NCBI RefSeq assembly: GCF_014217545.1
Contig: NZ_CP043178.1
Coordinates: forward strand, 620,001 to 684,000
Direction of reading: 5' to 3'
From: Pseudarthrobacter sp. NBSH8
GTDB taxonomy: Bacteria; Actinomycetota; Actinomycetes; Actinomycetales; Micrococcaceae
DNA: 64,000 nt
Shown piece by piece: positions 9,111-17,046 of this stretch. The position numbers and the translations under genes were made by a program. Each line of letters starts with the position of its first letter. The first letter of the stretch is position 1. The notes below the pieces were generated by a model. It had not been told where the DNA came from. It worked only from the letters and a program-made list of their open reading frames with translations, and did not search any database.

Positions 9111-10070
9111 ATGTCTCTGACAACCAACCCCCGCACTACCGAGAACCCGAACCGGACCGTCATCCAGGTCCGCCCCAAGCGGACCCTGCGCGAAAGATAC
9201 GGCGACCGCGCCTTCAGCATCGCCGCCACAGCTGTCCTGCTGCTGTCCATCCTGGCCGTGGTGTACCCGCTGTACTTCATCGTCATCGCCTCCATCAGCG
9301 ACCCGAATGCCGTTTACGAAGGCAAAGTCTGGCTCTTCCCCTCCGGAGTCACCACTGAAGGCTACGAACGGATCTTCGCCGACCGCCGGATCTGGAACGG
9401 CCTGGGCAACACCGTCATCTATACCGTGCTAGGCACCGCCGTCAGCGTCAGCACCATCCTGTGCGGCGCCTACGCACTGTCCCGCAAGGACATGCCCGGC
9501 CGGAAGATCCTGATGCTCCTGTTCGTGATCACCATGTTCTTCGACGGCGGACTCATCACCAAGTACCTGGTGGTCCGCGACCTCGGCATGCTGGACACCG
9601 TCTGGGCAGTGGTCCTGCCGGGAGCCGTGGGGGTGTGGAACCTCATCATCGCCAGGTCCTTCTTCGAACACACCATTCCGAACGAGCTACGCGAAGCCGC
9701 CCAGATGGACGGAGCAACCGACTTCAAATTCTTTTTCAAAATGGTGCTCCCACTGTCCAAACCGCTGATCATGCTGATGGTCATGATCCACGTCGTGGCC
9801 CAGTGGAACTCGTTCTTTGACGCACTGATCTTCCTCAATGACGACTCCAAGTACCCGTTGCAGCTCGTCCTGCGCAACATACTCATCCAGTCAGACGTCT
9901 CATCCGCCGGAACCACCGGCGGGGACATTGCATCCTATGCCGCTGCGCAACGGATCGCAGAGCTCACCAAGTACGCCATGATCGTTGTCTCGAGCCTGCC
10001 ACTCATGATTGCCCTGCCATTCATGCAGAAGCACTTCACCAAGGGCGCCATGATCGGCGCCGTCAAATAG
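9111..10070 (+). CDS. Carbohydrate ABC transporter permease, YtcP type (second subunit)
   Basis: A 319-residue membrane protein starting at the ATG that gives MSLTTNPRTTENP, 7 bases after the first permease. It has a cytoplasmic N-terminal segment, a first helix (FSIAATAVLLLSILAVVYPL) and about five more helices. The EAA loop reads EAAQMDGATDFKFFFKMVLPLS. The C-terminus (GAMIGAVK) is typical of YtcP proteins, where it reads KGVMIGAIKG. It pairs with the preceding permease in a class I importer of complex saccharides. No ATPase is encoded nearby. Confidence 0.93.
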   Translation: MSLTTNPRTTENPNRTVIQVRPKRTLRERYGDRAFSIAATAVLLLSILAVVYPLYFIVIASISDPNAVYEGKVWLFPSGVTTEGYERIFADRRIWNGLGNTVIYTVLGTAVSVSTILCGAYALSRKDMPGRKILMLLFVITMFFDGGLITKYLVVRDLGMLDTVWAVVLPGAVGVWNLIIARSFFEHTIPNELREAAQMDGATDFKFFFKMVLPLSKPLIMLMVMIHVVAQWNSFFDALIFLNDDSKYPLQLVLRNILIQSDVSSAGTTGGDIASYAAAQRIAELTKYAMIVVSSLPLMIALPFMQKHFTKGAMIGAVK

Positions 10071-10138
10071 CTTCTCCCCGCATCGACCACCCGGGCAACC
10101 GCCACGGGTCGGCAAAGCACCTCAGAATAGGAATGACC

Positions 10139-11746
10139 ATGGCACTCAGCCGTAAATACTCCGCCCTTGGCGCCGTCCTGGCCGGAACATTGATGTTGAC
10201 CGCCTGCTCCGGCGGCGGTTCAGGCACTGCGGAGATCAAAGACGCCTCCGCGGACTTCGGCTTCCAGGAAACAGGCTTCCCCATTGTCAGCAAGCAGCTC
10301 GAACTGACGTTCTCCGGGACCAAGACCGCACTGGCCCCGGACTACAACACCATGACCGTGGTGAAAAACTGGGAAAAGGACACCAACGTCCACATCAACT
10401 GGGAAAACCTGCCCGAAACGGTCTTCCAGGAAAAGAAGAACCTCATCCTGGCCAGCGGTGACCTGCCCGACGCGTTCTTCAACACAGGCCTGACCGACGC
10501 CGAGATCGCCACCTACTCCGCCAGCGGCACTCTGATCCCGCTCGAAGGGCTCATCGAGAAGAACGCAATGAACCTTTCCAAGCTGCTCTCGGACCGGCCC
10601 GACATCAAGGCCGCCATTACCTCCTCGGACGGGCACATCTACTCCCTGCCCTCCGTCGAGGAACTCGGCCTGGTCCAGTTCCCCAACGAACTCGCCATCA
10701 ATACGTCGTGGTTGAAAAAGCTGAACATCCCGATGCCAACGACCATCGATGAGTTCCACGACGCGCTGCTTGCCTTCAAGACCCAGGACGCTTCCGGGAC
10801 CGGTAAGACCATCCCGCTGAGCTTCAGGCCTGGGGGCTGGACCGGCGACATCGTTGACCTGATCGCCGCCCTCGGCGGAGTGCCGGACAATATGGACCAC
10901 CGCATCGTCCAGGATGACAAAGTCATCTTCACCGCCACCCAGGACGGCTACAAGAAGGCACTCGCTACCCTGCACGAGTGGTACCGGGAGGGCCTGATCG
11001 ATCCCGAGGCCTTCTCACAGGATGACAAGGCCTACCTGGCCAAGGGGAAAGCCGCCACGGAAAACCTCGGCTCATTTGTTTGGTGGGAAATCCCCGAGAT
11101 GGTGGGCGCCGACCGCGCCAGCGACTACGCGCTTGTGCCTGTGCTTAAAGGCGTCGACGGCAAGCGCATTGCCAGCCAGTCCAACAACCAGGAAATCGCC
11201 CGGGGCGCCTTCGCCATCACCCGGACCAACAAATACCCCGCCGCGACCATGCGCTGGGCAGACAACCTCTACGACCCCATCCAGTCCGCCCAGGCCAACT
11301 GGGGTCCCATTGGCGAAACCCTGCAAGAGGACGCAAGCGGCCTTCTGACCCAGATCCCCGCTCCGGCCGGAACCAGCGAAGGCGAACGCCGCCAGAAGGT
11401 CGCCCCGGGCGGACCCAAGGCCAATACCGCCGAGAACTTCAAAACTGTCGTCGCTCCCGAACCGCGCGCCGCCGAACGCCAGGAAATCGTCAACGAATTC
11501 TACAAGCCGTTCGCTGGCAACGACGGCTACCCCCCGGTCGCCCTCTCCAACGAAGAACTGCAGCAGATCAGCACCATCCAGACCGATATCACCTCCCTGG
11601 TCAAGCAGAACATGGCCAAGTGGATCGTCTCCGGCGGCATTGAGCAGGAATGGGACGGCTACGTCGCCCAGCTCGAAAACGTCGGCGTCGAGAAGATGAT
11701 CGAGGTCTACCAGCAGGCCTACGACCGCTACAAGAGCAACTCCTAG
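10139..11746 (+). CDS. Lipoprotein solute-binding protein for oligosaccharide (LplA family)
   Basis: A 535-residue extracellular binding protein. The signal peptide ends in a lipobox (LMLTAC) with the lipidated cysteine near residue 23, followed by a Ser/Gly linker. The body is a long bilobed solute-binding protein of the LplA type. The ATG at 10139 is preferred to the one two codons upstream because AGGA at 10129-10132 is correctly spaced for it. The protein would capture fructo-oligosaccharides for the two upstream permeases. The substrate is inferred from the GH32 enzyme behind it. Confidence 0.92.
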   Translation: MALSRKYSALGAVLAGTLMLTACSGGGSGTAEIKDASADFGFQETGFPIVSKQLELTFSGTKTALAPDYNTMTVVKNWEKDTNVHINWENLPETVFQEKKNLILASGDLPDAFFNTGLTDAEIATYSASGTLIPLEGLIEKNAMNLSKLLSDRPDIKAAITSSDGHIYSLPSVEELGLVQFPNELAINTSWLKKLNIPMPTTIDEFHDALLAFKTQDASGTGKTIPLSFRPGGWTGDIVDLIAALGGVPDNMDHRIVQDDKVIFTATQDGYKKALATLHEWYREGLIDPEAFSQDDKAYLAKGKAATENLGSFVWWEIPEMVGADRASDYALVPVLKGVDGKRIASQSNNQEIARGAFAITRTNKYPAATMRWADNLYDPIQSAQANWGPIGETLQEDASGLLTQIPAPAGTSEGERRQKVAPGGPKANTAENFKTVVAPEPRAAERQEIVNEFYKPFAGNDGYPPVALSNEELQQISTIQTDITSLVKQNMAKWIVSGGIEQEWDGYVAQLENVGVEKMIEVYQQAYDRYKSNS

Positions 11747-11756
11747 CCCTACAAAA

Positions 11757-11785
11757 GGGGTGGGCCGGCTGAACCGGCCCACCCC
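11757..11785 (+). terminator. GC-rich hairpin between binding protein and GH32 gene
   Basis: A perfect 12-base-pair stem (GGGGTGGGCCGG and its complement) closes a 5-base loop 10 bases after the binding-protein stop codon. There is no T-tract. It could be a partial terminator, or a stabiliser of the upstream mRNA that lowers expression of the following enzyme gene, as seen in many binding-protein operons. Confidence 0.6.
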
Positions 11786-11850
11786 AGCTTCAGAGAGCCC
11801 TGTGGACAAGGGTTCTCCACAGACCTGCACAGAAACGAGACCCCATCTCC

Positions 11851-13359
11851 ATGACTGCCGCGACCGCCACCACGGCCGACACCTTCCGACCGGCCCTGCA
11901 CTACGCCGCCCGGAACACCTGGCTTAATGACCCCAATGGGCTGATTTTTCACAACGGCGTCTACCACCTCTACTACCAGACCAACCCGCTGGATAACGTC
12001 TGGGGCAACATGTCCTGGGGACACGCCACCTCCCCGGACCTGACCACCTGGACCGAACACCCCGTCGCCATCGCCTGCGATGCCGACGAAGACATCTTCT
12101 CCGGCAGCATCGTCTTCGACCGGGACAACAGCAGCGGATTCGGCACCGGCTCGGCTCCGCCCCTGGTCGCCGTCTACACCAGCGCCTTCAAGCCAGGCTC
12201 CGCACATCCCGGCATCCAGGCCCAGTCCCTGGCCTACAGCCGCGACGGTGGCTACACCTGGACCAAACACACCGCCAACCCCGTCCTGAACCGCGGATCC
12301 GCCGAGTTCCGGGACCCCAAAGTCATAAAGTACGACGGCGGTGCCGGCAGCTACTGGGTCATGGTCGCCGTGGAAGCCAAGGACTTCCAGGTGGTGCTCT
12401 ACAAGTCATACGACCTCAAGAACTGGGCGCTGCTGAGTACCTTCGGCCCGGCCAACGGCACCGGAGGCGTCTGGGAATGTCCCGATCTCTTCCCCCTCCC
12501 CGTCGACGGGGACCCGGACAACCTTCAGTGGGTCCTCACCGTTAACCTCAACCCCGGTGGCCCGAACAACGGCTCTGCCGGTCAGTACTTCGTCGGGGAC
12601 TTCGACGGGACCACGTTCACCTCGGCCACAACCGTGACCGAAGGCCTCCAGGACCCGGACCGGCTGGGCGAATACCAGTGGCTGGACTGGGGCCGGGACT
12701 ACTACGCCGCCGTCTCCTTCAGTGATGCCCCCGACAACCGCCGCCTCATGATCGCCTGGATGAACAACTGGGAATACGCCAACCAGATCCCCACCTCGCC
12801 TTGGCGCAGCCCCATGACGTTGGCCCGCGAAGTATCCCTCCGCACCATTGACGGAAAAGCTCGGCTGATTCAAGAGGCCGTAGGAGATTTTGCCTCGATT
12901 TCTGACCCGGCCCGGGCGTTCAGGCTTGCGCACGCGGAAATCGCCGACGGCACACACATCCTGGATGCTGCAGCGGGTAGCGTCCAACGCATCGAGCTCA
13001 CCCTAAGGCCCGGAAGCGCCACGGAATTCGGGCTTGTGGTCCGCGGCGACGGCGACCAGGGAACCCGCATCGGCATCAGGCCCGTCGAAGGCACCCTCGT
13101 TGTTGACCGGCGCGATTCCGGGCAGTCAGGCTTCCACGAAATCTTCGCCTCCATCGACACCGCCCCGATCCGGGCTATCGACGGTGACTACACGCTAACC
13201 ATCTTTGTGGACCGCTGCTCCGTTGAGGTCTTCGCCCAAGACGGCCAGGTCACCATGACCGAATTGATCTTCCCGGCACCCACCAGCACCGACCTCGCGG
13301 TCTACGCCCGGGGCGGTACGGCTACGGTCATCAACATGGACGTCATTCATTACGCCTGA
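11851..13359 (+). CDS. GH32 fructan beta-fructosidase (levanase/sucrase family)
   Basis: A 502-residue glycoside hydrolase of family 32. All three signature motifs are present: the nucleophile Asp27 in WLNDPNG, the transition-state stabiliser Asp155 in FRDPK, and the acid/base Glu209 in ECPDLF. The N-terminal five-bladed propeller (about 12-330) is followed by the beta-sandwich module (about 350-502, with DRCSVEVFAQDG). No signal peptide is visible, so imported fructans or fructo-oligosaccharides are probably cleaved in the cytoplasm to fructose. It is the last gene of the LacI/ABC locus. Whether it prefers levan, inulin or sucrose cannot be read from the sequence. Confidence 0.93.
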   Translation: MTAATATTADTFRPALHYAARNTWLNDPNGLIFHNGVYHLYYQTNPLDNVWGNMSWGHATSPDLTTWTEHPVAIACDADEDIFSGSIVFDRDNSSGFGTGSAPPLVAVYTSAFKPGSAHPGIQAQSLAYSRDGGYTWTKHTANPVLNRGSAEFRDPKVIKYDGGAGSYWVMVAVEAKDFQVVLYKSYDLKNWALLSTFGPANGTGGVWECPDLFPLPVDGDPDNLQWVLTVNLNPGGPNNGSAGQYFVGDFDGTTFTSATTVTEGLQDPDRLGEYQWLDWGRDYYAAVSFSDAPDNRRLMIAWMNNWEYANQIPTSPWRSPMTLAREVSLRTIDGKARLIQEAVGDFASISDPARAFRLAHAEIADGTHILDAAAGSVQRIELTLRPGSATEFGLVVRGDGDQGTRIGIRPVEGTLVVDRRDSGQSGFHEIFASIDTAPIRAIDGDYTLTIFVDRCSVEVFAQDGQVTMTELIFPAPTSTDLAVYARGGTATVINMDVIHYA

Positions 13360-13391
13360 CCTGGGCAGCGGATCGAATCCTTCCCGCATTT

Positions 13392-14015
13392 TCAGGCGGG
13401 CTGGAAAGCTCCGACGCTCAGGAGGGCGATGTTCGCATTGCTGCACGCGCTGGTGGGCTGCGGCAGGAACAACGACGCTGTGTCTTCCGGCGGGTAGATG
13501 CGGTAACCGGCCGCGTCCGTCAGCGTGCAGTCGCTGTAATTCGCGGCCTGGGTGTAACGGAGGACGGCGGTTCCGGTCTGGTCCGGCGCGAGCAGGACGT
13601 CCGCTACGGGGGTGGTTTCGTCGCGGGTCGCCGCCGCGCCAATCGGTGCACCGTCGGCGCCGGCGGTCAGCGAAACCCCCGGGTAGCCCTTGAGCAGGCA
13701 GGGCGCCGTGCCCGTGTTCGTGAGGTTCAGTTTCATGTAGACGCTGCCCGCCGCGCCCCCGCCGGACGCATCCGTAGCAGCGGACAGTGTGGCCGCCTTG
13801 CAGAGCGCAGGACCGGTTGGGGTGGTGGGGGACGACGACGGCGACTGGGACGCGTCCGGAGACGTCGGCGTGCTGGACGGGCTCGCGGAGTTGGTACCCG
13901 GCACCGTCGTCCCCTGCGTCTGCGGCTGGCTCGGTCCGCAGGCGGTGAGCAACAGCGCCGCCGCCGCGACCGCCGTCGTAATAACAAACCCTTGTGAAAT
14001 GCGCTGAGACGTCAT
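13392..14015 (-). CDS. DUF4232 lipoprotein
   Basis: A 207-residue secreted lipoprotein with a lipobox (LLLTAC) near residue 26. A Thr/Ser/Pro-rich linker reaches about residue 68, followed by a DUF4232 domain with four cysteines (in ALCKAATL, APCLLKGYPGVSL, SDCTLTDA and SACSNANI), which probably form disulfides outside the membrane. DUF4232 proteins are widespread in Actinobacteria and have no established function. It is convergent with the GH32 gene and separate from the YcnI gene behind a strong terminator. Confidence 0.85.
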   Translation of the reverse strand: MTSQRISQGFVITTAVAAAALLLTACGPSQPQTQGTTVPGTNSASPSSTPTSPDASQSPSSSPTTPTGPALCKAATLSAATDASGGGAAGSVYMKLNLTNTGTAPCLLKGYPGVSLTAGADGAPIGAAATRDETTPVADVLLAPDQTGTAVLRYTQAANYSDCTLTDAAGYRIYPPEDTASLFLPQPTSACSNANIALLSVGAFQPA

Positions 14016-14071
14016 GGCACCACCTTTGTTGCTGCTGTGACGGGAGTCAACGCTGCCACGGGCCCGCGGGA

Positions 14072-14112
14072 GGATTTGATGCCCGGATCGTGATCATCCG
14101 GGCATCAAATCC
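14072..14112 (-). terminator. Hairpin terminator downstream of the ycnI-like gene
   Basis: A perfect 17-base-pair stem with a 7-base loop begins 8 bases after the YcnI-like stop codon. The distal arm ends in an AT-rich stretch (GATTTGATG). It separates the copper-protein gene from the DUF4232 gene. Confidence 0.75.
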
Positions 14113-14119
14113 GGGGATG

Positions 14120-14854
14120 TTACGCGGCAGATTCCTGGCGGCGCTTTGAGTTGCTGCGTGCGAAGGCCACCCCGCCCAGCGCGAGTCCGCCCAACCCGGC
14201 AGCAAGCCCCGCCCAGCTGCGGGCGTCCGCACCGCTGTCGGTCACCGCAGCCACCTGCTCGGTGGTGTGGGCCGTGGAAGCAGCGGCGCCGTGGCCGTCC
14301 GCGCTGGCCGCCTCGGTGATGGTGATGGACGGGGCCGGTGCCTTGAGGGAGTGCGGGTCCTGTCCGTCCTTGGCGATCTCCGACCAGTCAGTCTGCCCGG
14401 TTTCGCACGACTGCAGCGTGGGGAAGTAAAGCGTGGAGCCGGCCGCGTCAGGCAGCTTGACCGAAAGCACCAGGGCATCACGCAGCTCGTGCTCCAGCGG
14501 GGCTTTGGCCGTGTACACAATCTGGCTGGTCCGCTTGGTGATGGACGTGCCGTCGGCCAGTTTCTTCGGCTCGGCGAGCTGTTCGGTTACCTTCTCCACA
14601 GTCCAGTTGAGGTTCACCGTTGGCTGGGCGTCGTTGAGTTCGGCCGGCAGGGTGATGGCCACTTTGGTGGTGTCGGACTCCTCGCAGCCGTGCTGGATTC
14701 CGAAGGTCAGCAGGGCGTAGGAATTGGCGTCAGTTTTGTTCGGGGTGACGCCGACGTGGGCCGACGCGCCTGCTGCTGCGGCCAGGATCAGGACAGCTGC
14801 GCCGCCGGTGGCTGTTGCGGCGGTGAGGGTACGGCGAAGGAAGGTGGTGGTCAT
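14120..14854 (-). CDS. YcnI-like (DUF1775) copper-associated cell-envelope protein
   Basis: A 244-residue secreted protein. The signal peptide ends at ASA and leaves His as the first mature residue (HVGVTP), which in YcnI proteins ligates Cu(II) through the N-terminal amine and histidine. The DUF1775 domain covers about residues 33-170, a Ser/Thr/Ala-rich linker follows, and a C-terminal helix (WAGLAAGLGGLALGGVAFA) plus basic tail anchor it. The ATG at 14854 is preferred, with AAAGG 7 bases upstream. It is probably co-transcribed with the membrane protein gene upstream; no CopC/CopD gene lies beside it. Confidence 0.88.
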   Translation of the reverse strand: MTTTFLRRTLTAATATGGAAVLILAAAAGASAHVGVTPNKTDANSYALLTFGIQHGCEESDTTKVAITLPAELNDAQPTVNLNWTVEKVTEQLAEPKKLADGTSITKRTSQIVYTAKAPLEHELRDALVLSVKLPDAAGSTLYFPTLQSCETGQTDWSEIAKDGQDPHSLKAPAPSITITEAASADGHGAAASTAHTTEQVAAVTDSGADARSWAGLAAGLGGLALGGVAFARSNSKRRQESAA

Positions 14855-14941
14855 GGGGTTGCCTTTCGGGCGCACGCCGCATGGGAGCGTGCGGAAGTAC
14901 GGGTGGGGCCCGCGGCCTGCGGAAGTGCGGTGCGGGAGGGG

Positions 14942-15565
14942 TCAGGAAAGTACGACGGCGGAAGGCGGGCCGCGTCGGCTGTGTTGCCTGAGGTTCCGCC
15001 AGGGGCGGAGGGGGAGAACCGCCGGTGGGCCGGCCACCGCACTCGGCGTAGCGGCGTCGGGCGTTACCGCTTCCGGGAGCCGGACGAGGGGCTTCAGCCA
15101 CGCGGCCAGAGTCCACAGCGCGGCCTCACCCTTGGCAAGCAGGAGGGCGCAGGCGGCGGTGGCGAGTGCGTGGGTCAGGAGCATCAGGATGCCCGTGGAG
15201 CCGGAATCATTGATGTGGCTGGCAGCTGCCATGACAGGCGCGGCGGCGCCGGAGAAGTGCACGTTATGGAGCCCGGCGGCAACAGTGCTCGCAGCCATAC
15301 CTGAGGAACTGGAGGCCGTGAAGGCTTCGTGCAGGATCAACTGTCCCGCGCCGAGGACCGTGAGCATGGCCGGAAAATTCAGCCGCAGCCTCGTGGCCGT
15401 GGTGGCCGCCAGTACGGTCATCGCGAGCACGGCCAGCAGGATGCCTGGGGCGGGAAGGTCTCCGCCGCCGGCCACGTGGGCGCTGGCGGCAAGAGTCAGG
15501 ACTCCCATGGAGAGGGACGCGGCGCGAAGGAAATGGAAGGGTGGCCGGGCGTGGTCAGAACGCAC
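14942..15565 (-). CDS. Polytopic membrane protein paired with the YcnI-like gene
   Basis: A 207-residue protein with about four hydrophobic segments: the N-terminal helix near LRAASLSMGVLTLAASAHVAG, ILLAVLAMTVLAATTATRL, FPAMLTVLGAGQLILHEAF and ILMLLTHALATAACALLL. Its loops carry several histidines (ILHEAF, HNVHFSG, ASHIND, LTHALA) that could bind metal. The start is GTG with AGGAGG 4 bases upstream. The gene lies 87 bases upstream of the YcnI-like gene on the same strand. A role in copper handling is inference from that neighbour. Confidence 0.78.
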   Translation of the reverse strand: MRSDHARPPFHFLRAASLSMGVLTLAASAHVAGGGDLPAPGILLAVLAMTVLAATTATRLRLNFPAMLTVLGAGQLILHEAFTASSSSGMAASTVAAGLHNVHFSGAAAPVMAAASHINDSGSTGILMLLTHALATAACALLLAKGEAALWTLAAWLKPLVRLPEAVTPDAATPSAVAGPPAVLPLRPWRNLRQHSRRGPPSAVVLS

Positions 15566-15629
15566 GGATCCTCCTTATTTCGGTCGCCGGTGACGGTGTT
15601 CAGTCGCGTTCTTCGGCGACGTTCAGATT

Positions 15630-16976
15630 CTACCGGCCTTTGGTCGGGCCACTGGCGTGTGCCGGGCCGTGCAGCGCGATTACATTGGATGGGAACTCTG
15701 TGGTGTCGGATGGCTCGTCCGCAAAGTTCAGGAAACCCATGGCCAGGTCGAGGCACTGGATGGCCACCGGGGGAACGCGGTAATCAGTCGCGGCCTCCAC
15801 CAATCCCAGTTCGGCCAGCAGGGATAGTTTCTGCTGTGCCTCCAAGGCTGCAAACGATGCGTAGATCTCCTCAAGTGCCATGTCTTCGAGCTCGGTGTCC
15901 TCGGTGTCCGTGTCCTGAAGCAAGGCACCGTCAACGTCCGGCAACGCCATCCGTTCGAGTTCCGCCACAGGCATTGGTTCATCGGTAGTGCCATACGTGA
16001 GGACGGCCAGCAGCGTCCCGGCGACCGCTTCTTGGCCCCACCCCCGGTCCGGGTCTGTGAGCACGCCAACAAGGAGGACCACCGAAAGCATCCGGCGGAT
16101 GTCCAGCCGTTCCTTGATCCGGGTGCTGTTCCAGGCGGCCACTTCCGGGCCGGGCATGGCCTTGGTGGATCCGAGCGTGATCAGGCCTGCCCCCACCAGG
16201 GCTGACCAGATCTCGCGGAGCACCGGTACGTCGTGCATGGTTCCGACTTCGAGCAGTGTTTCGGGCTGGCTCTTGGCAGTTGCCAGATCGAAAAGTGGCT
16301 CGGCTCCACTGGCGCCACGCTTCCCACGGGCGTGGACTCCTGCGGCTGCGGCGGCCGGTTCGATGTGTTTCAGGCGCAGCGCGCCCGTACTGGTGATTTC
16401 CCTGCCGGTTCCGACCCACTCCAGGAGGGCCGACGCACGCTGGATCAGCGGCATGGCATTGAACGCAGCCTCCTGGTGGTCGTCGCTGAGGTCAGGTACC
16501 TGGATAGCCGGCAGTTGCGGGACTGCCGCGGCGATACCGTTTCCCAACACTGAATGGAGTTCCTCATAGGCGGCATCCGTGCCGGTCCAGCGCCCGGTCC
16601 CGTTCAGGAAATGGATATACGAGTGAAGGGCGAAGTAGATGTCGTCGAAGGCCTCATCCATGTCGTCGGGGTCCAAGGACGCCGCAATTGCTCCGGCCGC
16701 CTGCTCCAGGCTTTCACTGTCGATAGCTGTGGCCGAACTCGAACCGTTGATGGCGTGCTGCGACGTGAGGAAGAGTTTGACCAGCTCAAGACACTCGAAG
16801 GCACCGGCAGGATCAGGGTCTTCCGTCGCGTGCCATTGAATGAAGTCATGAGCCATCGAATCAATCACCCGGTGGTTCAGGACCAGCTGCAGGGGCATCT
16901 TGGGGGCCGAGGGTACGGCCTTGAGGTGCCGCCGGTCCTTGTTTCTGTTCTTGGATTTGCCGGTCTTTTTTGTCAA
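15630..16976 (-). CDS. Conserved hypothetical protein, 448 residues
   Basis: A soluble, mostly helical acidic protein with a very basic N-terminus (MTKKTGKSKNRNKDRRHLKA). It begins at a TTG codon with a perfect GGAGG six bases upstream. The region 330-385 is strongly acidic (DTDTEDTELEDMALEE). No transmembrane segment, signal peptide or catalytic motif is recognisable, and I do not know the family. It is monocistronic, 64 bases upstream of the membrane-protein gene and about 70 bases from the nitronate monooxygenase gene. Confidence 0.72.
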   Translation of the reverse strand: MTKKTGKSKNRNKDRRHLKAVPSAPKMPLQLVLNHRVIDSMAHDFIQWHATEDPDPAGAFECLELVKLFLTSQHAINGSSSATAIDSESLEQAAGAIAASLDPDDMDEAFDDIYFALHSYIHFLNGTGRWTGTDAAYEELHSVLGNGIAAAVPQLPAIQVPDLSDDHQEAAFNAMPLIQRASALLEWVGTGREITSTGALRLKHIEPAAAAAGVHARGKRGASGAEPLFDLATAKSQPETLLEVGTMHDVPVLREIWSALVGAGLITLGSTKAMPGPEVAAWNSTRIKERLDIRRMLSVVLLVGVLTDPDRGWGQEAVAGTLLAVLTYGTTDEPMPVAELERMALPDVDGALLQDTDTEDTELEDMALEEIYASFAALEAQQKLSLLAELGLVEAATDYRVPPVAIQCLDLAMGFLNFADEPSDTTEFPSNVIALHGPAHASGPTKGR

Positions 16977-17046
16977 GGATTGCCTCCGGTGTCAACGGGC
17001 GCTCGCCCCAGGTTCGCCGCTTGGGATAACCGCGGATGTATCGAGC

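Noticed and set aside
8249..9295. 348-codon minus-strand frame opposite the first permease
   Set aside because: The permease frame has clear membrane segments and the EAA loop, while the opposite frame is charged and repetitive.
14267..15593. Plus-strand frames of 345 and 289 codons opposite the YcnI and membrane-protein genes
   Set aside because: They lack any recognisable motif, while the minus strand shows a signal peptide, DUF1775 and membrane helices.
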